A stretch of 8,419 nt of DNA from an uncultured Bacillota bacterium (GTDB taxonomy: Bacteria > Bacillota > Dehalobacteriia > UBA4068 > UBA4997). Position 1 is the stretch's first letter; the number at the start of each line of letters is the position of its first letter. The position numbers were made by a program, and so were the translations under genes. Shown here in pieces: positions 1-5,963 of the stretch. The notes beneath the pieces are model-generated. The model searched no databases. It worked only from the letters and a program-made list of their open reading frames with translations, and was not told the DNA's origin. The DNA is taken from contig CAQWMM010000064.1 in the NCBI GenBank assembly GCA_948907985.1, positions 1-8,419 of the forward strand, in the 5' to 3' direction.

Positions 1-2
1 TA

Positions 3-64
3 GCCACCTCTCCCTAAAGGGCGAGGCAAGTTTAAACTTGGCCCCCCCTTTAGGGGGAGCTGGC
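3..64. repeat. 62-bp near-perfect inverted repeat (head-to-head intergenic repeat units)
   Basis: If base i is paired with base 67-i, 26 of the 31 positions from 3 to 33 are complementary to 34-64. Mismatches are at 7/60, 11/56, 22/45, 24/43 and 26/41. The centre is a perfect 14-bp palindrome, CAAGTTTAAACTTG (27-40). The flanking cores CCCTAAAGGG (12-21) and CCCTTTAGGG (46-55) are exact inverse copies equally far from the centre. Each half can also fold alone, for example 7-14 with 19-26 around a TAAA loop. I read it as two copies of a dispersed intergenic repeat facing each other, with the left copy probably running beyond the window start. It lies just downstream of purC and could stabilise or end that transcript, although there is no T-run. 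Confidence 0.75.
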
Positions 65-90
65 CCAGCGAAAGCTGGGACTGAGGGGGC
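41..90 (-). repeat. Hairpin-rich right-hand unit of the intergenic repeat
   Basis: GCCCCC (41-46) is complementary to GGGGGC (85-90). Between them sit CCCTTTAGGG (46-55) and a 6-bp hairpin, CCCAGC-GAAA-GCTGGG (64-79), with a GNRA-type loop on the plus strand. The order of a C-run, TTTA, a G-run, a small variable hairpin and then CTGAGGGGG resembles dispersed repeats that I recall from gut Firmicutes genomes. I could not check this by search. It shares its inner part with the 62-bp inverted repeat and ends 10 bases short of the purC stop codon. Confidence 0.6.
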
Positions 91-100
91 TATTGGGCTT

Positions 101-808
101 TTAGAGGCTCAAACGGCGGGCTACCTCTTGATAGGCCTCAACCTCGCCGCCCAAATCCCGGCGGAACCGATCCTTGTCCAGTTTCTCGTTGGTAGCCATA
201 TCCCACAGGCGGCAGGTATCCGGCGAAATTTCGTCCGCCAGAATAATTGTGCCGTCGTCCAGGCGGCCGCACTCAATTTTGAAGTCCACCAGGCGAATGT
301 TTACCGCCGCGAAAATCTTAATCAGCTCGGCGTTAACCTTGAAAGCCAAATCCGCAATAACGGCCAATTCCGCATCGGTCGCCAGTTCCAGCGCGGTAAT
401 CTGATAATTGTTAATCATCGGGTCGTCCAGCGCGTCGTTTTTGTAACAAAATTCCAGCGTGGGATTTTTCAGCTGACGCCCCTCCTCCACGCCAAAACGC
501 TTGGCAAAACTGCCGGCGGTAACGTTGCGGACAATCACCTCCAGCGGCACAATCTGAACCCTTTTCACCAGGGTTTCCCGGTCGGAAAGCTGCTCAAGAT
601 AATGAGTGGGGATACCGGCCTTTTCCAGCTGCTGCATAATTTTGTTGGACATTTTGTTGTTAACAATGCCTTTGTCGCTGATCGTGCCTTTCTTAGCGCC
701 GTTAAAAGCGGTGGCGTCATCCTTATACTGCACCATATAAACATCCGGGTCGGCGGTTTTGAAAACCTTTTTCGCCTTACCTTCGTAGAGTTGCTCTAAA
801 ATTTCCAT
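101..808 (-). CDS. purC: Phosphoribosylaminoimidazole-succinocarboxamide synthase (SAICAR synthetase)
   Basis: PurC joins L-aspartate to CAIR using ATP, giving SAICAR, in cytosolic de novo purine synthesis. The product is 235 residues, the usual length for the bacterial single-domain enzyme. The N-terminal YEGKAKKVF (8-16) fits the ATP-grasp-like nucleotide fold. Signature 1 is IVPLEVIVRNVTAGS (86-100). Signature 2 is LVDFKIECG (173-181), with Cys where Phe or Ile is usual. The block ADEISPDTCRLWD (191-203) is also typical. I chose the ATG at 806-808 because GGGAGG (819-824) stands 10 bases upstream. The in-frame ATG at 815-817 would lie only one base from that site. It follows gatB by 24 bases with no terminator between, so it is probably the last gene of the gatCAB operon. 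Confidence 0.97.
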   Translation of the reverse strand: MEILEQLYEGKAKKVFKTADPDVYMVQYKDDATAFNGAKKGTISDKGIVNNKMSNKIMQQLEKAGIPTHYLEQLSDRETLVKRVQIVPLEVIVRNVTAGSFAKRFGVEEGRQLKNPTLEFCYKNDALDDPMINNYQITALELATDAELAVIADLAFKVNAELIKIFAAVNIRLVDFKIECGRLDDGTIILADEISPDTCRLWDMATNEKLDKDRFRRDLGGEVEAYQEVARRLSL

Positions 809-818
809 ATATATCATT

Positions 819-824
819 CCTCCC
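819..824 (-). promoter_or_regulatory. Ribosome binding site deciding the purC start
   Basis: GGGAGG on the minus strand, 10 bases before the ATG at 806-808. An upstream in-frame ATG (815-817) is too close to it to be used, so the shorter 235-residue PurC is preferred. Confidence 0.8.
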
Positions 825-839
825 AAATAATATTATTTG
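824..839. repeat. Perfect 16-bp AT-rich palindrome between gatB and purC
   Basis: CAAATAATATTATTTG equals its own reverse complement. It covers the gatB stop codon (833-835), and its last base on the minus strand is the first G of the purC ribosome binding site. As RNA it could form a weak hairpin next to that site. Its function is unknown. It could affect translational coupling or RNA processing, or be chance in AT-rich spacer DNA. Confidence 0.6.
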
Positions 840-2281
840 CTCAATTTCTCAGCCAGCTTGGCGTTAACCTTGCCGGCGTCGGCCTTGCCCTTGGTGGCTT
901 TCATAATCTGCCCCACCAAAAAGCCTAGCGCCGCTTTTTTACCGCCCTGATAATCGGCCACCGACTTGGGATTGGCGGCGATCACCTCGTCAATCATCGC
1001 GTCCAGCGCGCCGTCGTCGCTGACCATTTCCAGGCCGTTTTCCTTAACATAGGCCACCGGGTCCACATTGTGGGCATAAATCTGCTCAAAAACATTTTTA
1101 GCGGTGGTTTTGTTAATCGTACCGGCCGCCACCAGCTTTAACAGCGCGGCCAGGCTCTCCGGCGCAAGCTGCAAATCCGCCGGCTCGCGGCCGTCGGCGT
1201 TCAGCAGGCGCAGACAATCGCCAATCAGCAGGTTGGCCGCCTCCTTGGGCTGGCCGCCCAGCTGAACGGTGCTTTCAAACAGTTCGGCCAAACGGCGGTA
1301 GCGGGTCAGCTGCGCCGCGTCGTAAGCAGACAGTTTATAGTCCTGCACATAGCGTTCCTTTTTCTGGTCGGGCAATTCCGGAATGGCGGCGCGGATCTCG
1401 GCCAGCCAGGCGTCGCTGATATTGATTGGGGCCAAATCCGGCTCGGGGAAGTAGCGGTAATCATGGGCGTTTTCCTTATTGCGCATGGCGTAACCAATAC
1501 CCTTTTCGTCGTCCCAGCGGCGGGTTTCCTGCTGAACCTGACCGCCGTCCTCCAGCACTTCAATCTGGCGGAAGATTTCGTATTCAATCGCCCGGGCAAT
1601 CGCCTTAAAAGAGTTCATATTTTTGGTTTCGGTGCGGGTGCCCAGCTCCGCCGCGCCCACCTTGCGCACCGAAAGATTAACGTCCGCCCGCATGGAGCCC
1701 TCCTGCATTTTGCAGTCGGAAACGTTCAGATACTCCAGCGTAGATTTTAATTTTTCCAGATAGGCCAGCACCTCCTCGGCGCTGGTCATATCCGGCTCGC
1801 TGACAATCTCCAGCAGGGGTACGCCGCAACGGTTAAAGTCAATCAGCGTGTGGCCGCTCTGCGCCTCGTGGTTCAGTTTGCCGGCGTCCTCCTCCATATG
1901 GATTTCATGAATCCGTACCTTTTTAACGCCGCCCTCGGTTTCAATCTCCAGATAGCCGTTGCGGCAAAGGGGCAGATAAAGCTGCGAGGTCTGATAAGCC
2001 TTGGGCAGATCTGGATAAAAATAATTTTTACGGTCAAATTTACATTTTTGGGTGATACTGCAATTTGTAGCCAAACCAACGGCCACGCCTTTCTCCAACA
2101 CCTTTTGGTTCAGCACCGGCAAAACCCCCGGCATACCGGAGCAAACCGGGCAAACCTGAGTATTGGGGGCCGCGCCGAAAGCGGTGGAGCAGCTGCAAAA
2201 GATTTTGGTGGCGGTGTTCAGCTCCACATGCACCTCCAAACCAATAACCACCTCATAGCCTGTGTTTTTATAGCCCGACAT
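833..2281 (-). CDS. gatB: Asp/Glu-tRNA(Asn/Gln) amidotransferase subunit B
   Basis: GatB is the tRNA-binding and kinase subunit of GatCAB. It activates the side-chain carboxylate of misacylated Glu-tRNA(Gln) or Asp-tRNA(Asn) with ATP, then ammonia delivered from GatA completes amidation. The product is 482 residues, about normal. Visible features are GLEVHVEL (14-21) with family-conserved Glu and His, a Cys cluster at 29, 31, 44 and 47 (CSC and CPVC) matching the zinc-type site of the family, and KFDRKNYFYPDLPKAYQTSQ (81-100). There is a helical YqeY-like C-terminal tail with GGKKAALGFLVGQIMK. The start at 2279-2281 overlaps the gatA stop by one base (TAATG) and has AAAGGAGG 7 bases upstream, inside gatA. 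Translational coupling with gatA is therefore likely. A longer in-frame start at 2320 would reach into gatA and lacks the family N-terminus. Confidence 0.97.
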   Translation of the reverse strand: MSGYKNTGYEVVIGLEVHVELNTATKIFCSCSTAFGAAPNTQVCPVCSGMPGVLPVLNQKVLEKGVAVGLATNCSITQKCKFDRKNYFYPDLPKAYQTSQLYLPLCRNGYLEIETEGGVKKVRIHEIHMEEDAGKLNHEAQSGHTLIDFNRCGVPLLEIVSEPDMTSAEEVLAYLEKLKSTLEYLNVSDCKMQEGSMRADVNLSVRKVGAAELGTRTETKNMNSFKAIARAIEYEIFRQIEVLEDGGQVQQETRRWDDEKGIGYAMRNKENAHDYRYFPEPDLAPINISDAWLAEIRAAIPELPDQKKERYVQDYKLSAYDAAQLTRYRRLAELFESTVQLGGQPKEAANLLIGDCLRLLNADGREPADLQLAPESLAALLKLVAAGTINKTTAKNVFEQIYAHNVDPVAYVKENGLEMVSDDGALDAMIDEVIAANPKSVADYQGGKKAALGFLVGQIMKATKGKADAGKVNAKLAEKLSK

Positions 2282-3738
2282 TATTCCGCCTCCTTTAACT
2301 GCGGCTTTTTCAGGTGCCAATCGGTCTTTTGCTGATAAGCCGCCGCCAGCTTAACCAGCATTTCCTCGTCAAAATGCGCGCCCAAAAGCTGCATACCAAT
2401 GGGCAAGCCCGCCGCCGAAAAGCCGCAGGGCAGCGAGATAGCGGGGATACCCACCAAATTGACGGAAACCGTATAAATATCGGACAGATACATCGCCAGC
2501 GGATCGTCCAGGCTGGCGTTCAGCGCCGGCGCGCAGGTGGGCGCCACCGGGCTTAAAATCGCGTCGTATTGAGCAAAGGCTTTATCAAACTCCCGGCTAA
2601 TCAGCGCGCGCACTTTCAGCGCTTTTTGATAATAAGCGTCATAGTAACCGGAGCTTAAAGCAAAAGTGCCCAGCATAATCCGGCGTTTAACCTCCAGGCC
2701 GAAGCCCTCGCTGCGGGCGGTTAAATACAAATCCTCCAGATCAGCAAATCTTTCCGGATGATAGCCATATTTAATGCCGTCATAGCGGGACAGGTTGGAA
2801 CTCGCTTCGGCGCAGGCAATAATATAATAAGCCGGCACCGCGTACTCAATCATCGGCATTTCAAACTCGCAAAGCTCAGCGCCCAGCGCGGCGAACTGTT
2901 CCGCCGCCGCCAGAATTGCCGCTTTAATTTCCGCGTCCAGCCCGTCGCCCAGATAATTCAGCGGCAGGCCGATTTTTTTGCCCCGCAGATCCGCATTCTG
3001 CAAAGCGGCAGCAAAATCAAATTGCACATCCTTTTTCGAGGTGCTGTCCTTTTCGTCATAGCCGGCGATCACCTGCAACAGCAGGGCGCAGTCCTCCGCC
3101 GTATGGGCAATCGGCCCGATCTGATCCAGCGAAGAACCATAAGCCAGCAGACCATAGCGCGAAACCGCCCCATAGGTGGGCTTAATGCCGGTCAGCCCGC
3201 AGTAAGCGCAGGGCTGGCGGATTGACCCGCCGGTATCAGAACCCAGCGCCAGCGGGGCCTCGCCCGCCGCAACCGCCGCCGCCGAGCCGCCGCTGCTGCC
3301 ACCCGGCACATGGCCGGTATCCCAGGGGTTTTTGGTGGCCCCGGTATATGAGGTTTCCGTAGTGCTGCCCATGGCGAACTCGTCCATATTGGTTTTGCCC
3401 AGGATAATCGCCCCGGCCGCCTGCAATTTCTGCACCACCGTTGCGTCGTAAGGCGAAATAAAACCCTGCAATATTTTAGAACTGCAAGTGGTGGGCATGG
3501 CCTCGGTCGCCAGGTTGTCCTTAATAGCAACCGGCACGCCGGCCAGCGGCCCCTCCTTATCGCCTTGTTTATCAAATTCGGCGGCCTGCTCCGCCGCCTG
3601 TTCGTTAATTGTGTTGTAGCAATGATACACCCCGTCATATTTGGCAATTTGTGCCAGATAAGCCTCCGTCTGCCGGGCAGCGGTGGTTTGCCCTGCCGCT
3701 AAAGCCTGCCGGATTTGGGCGGCTGTTTCATACTGCAT
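2281..3738 (-). CDS. gatA: Asp/Glu-tRNA(Asn/Gln) amidotransferase subunit A (glutaminase)
   Basis: GatA is an amidase-signature hydrolase that releases ammonia from glutamine and channels it to GatB. At 485 residues it is full length. The Ser-cisSer-Lys triad is intact. Lys73 lies in AIKDNLATE, the cis-serine is Ser148 in GGSSGGS, and the nucleophile is Ser172 in GSDTGGS. The conserved stretch CGLTGIKPTYGAVSRYGL follows. The spacing matches the Lys79/Ser154/Ser178 triad that I recall for the Staphylococcus enzyme, shifted by six. The start has AAGGAGG 9 bases upstream, fused to the gatC stop codon, and the gap after gatC is 14 bases. GatA is the middle gene of gatC-gatA-gatB and acts in the cytosol. 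Confidence 0.98.
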   Translation of the reverse strand: MQYETAAQIRQALAAGQTTAARQTEAYLAQIAKYDGVYHCYNTINEQAAEQAAEFDKQGDKEGPLAGVPVAIKDNLATEAMPTTCSSKILQGFISPYDATVVQKLQAAGAIILGKTNMDEFAMGSTTETSYTGATKNPWDTGHVPGGSSGGSAAAVAAGEAPLALGSDTGGSIRQPCAYCGLTGIKPTYGAVSRYGLLAYGSSLDQIGPIAHTAEDCALLLQVIAGYDEKDSTSKKDVQFDFAAALQNADLRGKKIGLPLNYLGDGLDAEIKAAILAAAEQFAALGAELCEFEMPMIEYAVPAYYIIACAEASSNLSRYDGIKYGYHPERFADLEDLYLTARSEGFGLEVKRRIMLGTFALSSGYYDAYYQKALKVRALISREFDKAFAQYDAILSPVAPTCAPALNASLDDPLAMYLSDIYTVSVNLVGIPAISLPCGFSAAGLPIGMQLLGAHFDEEMLVKLAAAYQQKTDWHLKKPQLKEAE

Positions 3739-3752
3739 CTGTTTAGCCCTCC

Positions 3753-4040
3753 TTATTCTACCGTCTGCGGCACTTTAATACAGCCGTCTTCAGCCGCGAT
3801 GGCGTTTTGCAGGATTTTATCCCGGTTAAAACTGGGCCGCGCCACGTCCGCCCGGAAAACATTTTCCACCCCGGAAACATGCGTCAGCGGCTCCACCCCG
3901 TCGGTGGGCAGGCTGTTCAAAATATCCATATACTGCAAAACCTTGGTTAAATCCTGCTGCATCAGCTGCTTTTCCGGCTCGCTTAAGCGCAGCTTGCTAA
4001 GCTCCGCCACATATTCAACCATTTCTCTGTCAATTTCCAT
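3753..4040 (-). CDS. gatC: Asp/Glu-tRNA(Asn/Gln) amidotransferase subunit C
   Basis: GatC is the small clamp subunit that wraps around GatA and GatB and stabilises the complex. It has no catalytic residues. The product is 95 residues, the usual length. It begins MEIDREMVEYVAELSKLRLSEPE, the typical amphipathic start, and continues with the family pattern of LPTDGVEPLTHVSGVENVFRAD-like residues around 54-75. The ATG at 4038-4040 has GGAGG 6 bases upstream. A 13-residue longer in-frame start (4079) lacks such a site and would lie in the promoter region, at about the predicted transcript start. This is the first gene of the gatCAB-purC block, about 45 bases from the predicted transcript start. 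Confidence 0.95.
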   Translation of the reverse strand: MEIDREMVEYVAELSKLRLSEPEKQLMQQDLTKVLQYMDILNSLPTDGVEPLTHVSGVENVFRADVARPSFNRDKILQNAIAAEDGCIKVPQTVE

Positions 4041-4091
4041 AGCATACCTCCGTCTGCTCGGTTGATTTTTTTTAGACAATTATACTATTTT

Positions 4092-4120
4092 ATTCTAGCA
4101 TAATAGATTGGCTTTTTCAA
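4092..4120 (-). promoter_or_regulatory. Sigma-70-type promoter of the gatCAB-purC operon
   Basis: On the minus strand there is a -35 box TTGAAA (4115-4120), a 17-base spacer and a -10 box TAGAAT (4092-4097) preceded by TGC, an extended -10. The expected transcript start is near 4085. A second TATAAT (4079-4084) could serve as an alternative -10, but has only a poor -35 (TCTATT) at the right distance. The short leader to gatC shows no T-box or riboswitch. Confidence 0.75.
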
Positions 4121-4148
4121 TATATTTTTTGTTTATCTTTATTTATAA

Positions 4149-4185
4149 GTAAAAAGCGCACCGCAAAAAGAAACGGCGCGCTTTT
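4149..4185 (-). terminator. Rho-independent terminator of the radical SAM gene
   Basis: The arms 4152-4163 and 4174-4185 form a 12-bp stem with one G-U pair on the minus-strand RNA and a 10-base loop. The stem is followed by a U-run on the minus strand. It begins 15 bases past the radical SAM stop codon and lies before the gatC promoter, so it separates the two transcription units. Confidence 0.8.
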
Positions 4186-4200
4186 ATTCGACACAACAAC

Positions 4201-5127
4201 CTATAAATGCCGCAGATTTTGGCGGTACTCCCGCAGATCATCTTCGGAAAGGCTATGCAAAATCTCATCCAGCGCCGCCAGCAGACGCTCTCTTTCTTCC
4301 GGCAGATTGCCGGCAAACGGTATGGCGTTAGAGGCTCCCAGCGCCCCAAACCAAACCGGGATTTGCAAGTTCGCCAACAGAACTTTAAGCTCGCGGTATT
4401 TTTCCAGCTCGCTTTCCTCCTGCCAGTCGCCCCGCTGAATTTCCGGATAAAGTTCAGAGTTGGCATAAACCGTCAGCATACTGGCGCCAATTCTCTGCGG
4501 GTGCAGCTGGTTGCAGACCTCCGCCGTCGCCACGGCTCCGGCCTCGCCGCGCCCCCGGCCGGAAATGCCGGTCAGATAGAAAAAGTTATAGCTGATTTTC
4601 GCCTTATCCAGCCGCCGGCACTGCGCAATAATATCCACCGCCAGATAGCCCTTGCGCATAAAACGCAGAGCCTCGTCGTCGCCGGTTTCCACACCGATAG
4701 TCAGCCCGTCATAACCGGCCCGGCGCAGTTCAGCCAGTTCTGCATCGCTTTTCAAAGCAACGTCCGTAATTCTGGCAAAGCAGCCGATTGTCTGGTTATC
4801 CGGAAAAATCCGCTTTATCATTTCCGCGATTGCCAGCAGACGTTCCGCCTTTAGCACAAATGGATTAGCGCCCACCAGAAAAACCCTGTCCGGCAGCGGC
4901 CGGTTATACAGCTTAAACCAGCCCCGGATTTCCTGCTGGCGCAGGGTGGCTTTAAGCTCCAGTAAATCGTTTTCAATATCCTGCATTGGCGACATTCTGA
5001 ACTTAAAGGGCAAATCTGCGTATAAGGTACAGAATTTGCATTTGTGATGCGTGCAGCCGGCAGTCGCTTCCAATAAAAGCGAACCCGCCTCATAGGGCGG
5101 CCGCCAAACAGTTCCCGTATAGTGCAT
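4201..5127 (-). CDS. Radical SAM protein of unknown substrate (CX4CX2C type)
   Basis: A radical SAM enzyme uses a [4Fe-4S] cluster to cleave S-adenosylmethionine and start a radical reaction. The substrate here is not recognisable. The 308-residue product has the cluster cysteines Cys25, Cys30 and Cys33 in GCTHHKCKFC. The spacing is CX4CX2C rather than the usual CX3CX2C, matching a subgroup I recall with GCSHNKCxFC motifs. Later motifs include FLVGANPF (83-90) and LTIGVETGDDEALRFMRKG (142-160), as in Elp3/HemN-like radical SAM barrels. No extra cluster, B12 or TRAM domain is evident. The start at 5125-5127 follows GGGGGTG at a 6-base distance. The longer in-frame start at 5163 falls in the -10 box and is rejected. 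It is divergent from the HxlR-type gene, which may regulate it. Confidence 0.88.
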   Translation of the reverse strand: MHYTGTVWRPPYEAGSLLLEATAGCTHHKCKFCTLYADLPFKFRMSPMQDIENDLLELKATLRQQEIRGWFKLYNRPLPDRVFLVGANPFVLKAERLLAIAEMIKRIFPDNQTIGCFARITDVALKSDAELAELRRAGYDGLTIGVETGDDEALRFMRKGYLAVDIIAQCRRLDKAKISYNFFYLTGISGRGRGEAGAVATAEVCNQLHPQRIGASMLTVYANSELYPEIQRGDWQEESELEKYRELKVLLANLQIPVWFGALGASNAIPFAGNLPEERERLLAALDEILHSLSEDDLREYRQNLRHL

Positions 5128-5158
5128 AAAAAACACCCCCGATCTATTTTCTGGCCTT

Positions 5159-5187
5159 AGCATAACACATTGGTTTCACTCAAACAA
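5159..5187 (-). promoter_or_regulatory. Promoter of the radical SAM gene
   Basis: On the minus strand there is a -35 box TTGTTT (5182-5187), a 17-base spacer and a -10 box TATGCT (5159-5164) preceded by TGT, an extended -10. The expected start is near 5152, giving a leader of about 25 bases. Confidence 0.65.
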
Positions 5188-5204
5188 GTACTGTATTTTT
5201 TTGG

Positions 5205-5230
5205 CAGTAGTATGATTTCTAATACTACTG
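5205..5230. promoter_or_regulatory. Candidate HxlR-family operator between divergent genes
   Basis: CAGTAGTAT (5205-5213) and ATACTACTG (5222-5230) are perfect 9-bp inverted arms with an 8-base spacer. They sit 17 bases from the radical SAM -35 box and 15 bases from the -35 box of the regulator gene. A further half site, TACTG (5189-5193), lies beside the radical SAM -35. The AGTA/TACT half-site content resembles sites I recall for the Bacillus HxlR-family repressor YodB. Binding by the adjacent regulator is an inference. Confidence 0.6.
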
Positions 5231-5245
5231 GCCGATTATCGGGCC

Positions 5246-5274
5246 TTGCCTTTGGCCGAAATTTGCGTTATAAT
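5246..5274 (+). promoter_or_regulatory. Promoter of the HxlR-family regulator gene
   Basis: TTGCCT (5246-5251), a 17-base spacer and a perfect TATAAT (5269-5274). The start is expected near 5281, only about 11 bases before the ATG, so the leader would be very short and begin at the ribosome binding site GAGGTG (5281-5286). A 7-bp direct repeat TGGCCGA (5229-5235 and 5253-5259) flanks the -35 box. Confidence 0.75.
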
Positions 5275-5291
5275 AAGGGCGAGGTGTTTTT

Positions 5292-5666
5292 ATGGCTAAT
5301 AATAAATTTACGGCGCAATCCGCCGTTGCCCGCTGTCTGCCGATGAGCAAATTACAATCCGTTATTGGCGGCAAATGGAAAATTCTAATTCTCTGGTACG
5401 TTGCTTTTTACAAAGTGCAGCGCTTTGGCGAACTTTTGCGCCGGCTGGAGGGCATAACCCAGTCCACTTTAACCAAGCAGTTACGCGAACTGGAGCAGGA
5501 CGGTTTTCTGCACCGCGAAGTTTATCGGGAGGTGCCGCCCAAAGTGGAATATTCGCTGACCGAGTTTGGTCAAAGCTTTATCCCGGTTCTGCAAACCATG
5601 CTGGACTGGAGCGAACAGCAGCTCTGCCCGGAATACGTCAACCCTTACAAATTAACAGACATGTAA
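5292..5666 (+). CDS. HxlR/YodB-family winged-helix transcriptional regulator
   Basis: A 124-residue single-domain DNA-binding regulator, expected to act as a dimer. The winged helix spans about residues 20-105. IGGKWKILIL, QRFGELLRRLEGITQSTLTKQLRELEQDGF and the wing region VPPKVEYSLTEFGQSFIPVL are classic HxlR signatures. Cys15 (in ARCLP) lies where many family members carry a redox- or electrophile-sensing Cys. A second Cys, Cys112, is near the C-terminus. The start is set by GAGGTG five bases before the ATG. It is the only plus-strand gene here and is divergent from the radical SAM gene across a candidate operator, so control of itself and of that neighbour is plausible. The inducer is unknown. 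A bidirectional terminator follows directly. Confidence 0.93.
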   Translation: MANNKFTAQSAVARCLPMSKLQSVIGGKWKILILWYVAFYKVQRFGELLRRLEGITQSTLTKQLRELEQDGFLHREVYREVPPKVEYSLTEFGQSFIPVLQTMLDWSEQQLCPEYVNPYKLTDM

Positions 5667-5671
5667 AGCAA

Positions 5672-5698
5672 AAACGCACCGCCAAAAACGGTGCGTTT
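5672..5698. terminator. Bidirectional Rho-independent terminator between convergent genes
   Basis: A perfect 10-bp stem (5672-5681 with 5689-5698) and a 7-base loop. On the plus strand it is followed by GTTTTTATTT, and on the minus strand by further T's. It can therefore end both the regulator transcript and the convergent toxin-antitoxin transcript. It starts 5 bases after the regulator stop and ends 4 bases before the toxin stop. Confidence 0.88.
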
Positions 5699-5702
5699 GT
5701 TT

Positions 5703-5963
5703 TTATTTATCATCATAGTGCCCTTTGCACTGATAAACAATAATAGTATCATTAGACAAGGCATAAATCAAACGGTCTTTATCATTAAGTCGCCGGCTCC
5801 ACCGGTTGTCGTTTTTCAGCGGCTCCGGCTTACCGGCTCCAGCAAAAGGCTGCCGCTGCATGTCTTTAAGCAGGGCATTAATCTTGCGCAAAGTTTTTTT
5901 ATCCTGAAACTGCCAATCCAAATATTCATCCCAAGCCTTTTCGGAAAAGGTAATTTTAGTCAC
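5703..5963 (-). CDS. yoeB: YoeB/Txe-family mRNA-interferase toxin
   Basis: A type II toxin that cleaves mRNA at the ribosomal A site when freed from its antitoxin. The 86-residue length fits the family (about 84-85). The sequence shows the family start FSEKAWDEYLDWQ (6-18), then PFAGAGKPEPLK (39-50), WSRRL (55-59), DRLIYAL (63-69) and the C-terminal HY (82-83). By alignment from memory, the catalytic residues of the E. coli enzyme correspond to Glu47, Arg64 and His82, with Tyr83 next to them, so the toxin looks intact. The start is GTG (5961-5963), overlapping the antitoxin stop by 8 bases. GGAGG (5973-5977) lies 9 bases upstream inside the antitoxin gene. This arrangement couples toxin translation to that of the antitoxin. 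Confidence 0.93.
   Translation of the reverse strand: MTKITFSEKAWDEYLDWQFQDKKTLRKINALLKDMQRQPFAGAGKPEPLKNDNRWSRRLNDKDRLIYALSNDTIIVYQCKGHYDDK

Noticed and set aside
1..90. CRISPR array or tRNA/rRNA fragment at the left edge
   Set aside because: There are no regularly spaced direct repeats and no cloverleaf. The structure is an inverted repeat with hairpins.
38..799. 253-residue plus-strand open frame opposite purC
   Set aside because: It is antisense to a clear purC with intact signatures. It has no ribosome binding site and a low-complexity, protein-unlike composition, and it begins inside the palindromic repeat.
4041..4148. Possible T-box or riboswitch leader before gatC
   Set aside because: The leader from the predicted start is only about 45 bases, with no T-box motif or competing hairpins.
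4207..4854. 215-residue plus-strand open frame opposite the radical SAM gene
   Set aside because: Shadow of the coding strand. It is rich in Gln, Arg and Ala from reversed codons, with no recognisable domain or start signal.
5375..5743. 122-residue frame overlapping the HxlR-type gene and its terminator
   Set aside because: It runs out of frame through a conserved regulator gene and across the terminator hairpin, with no RBS.
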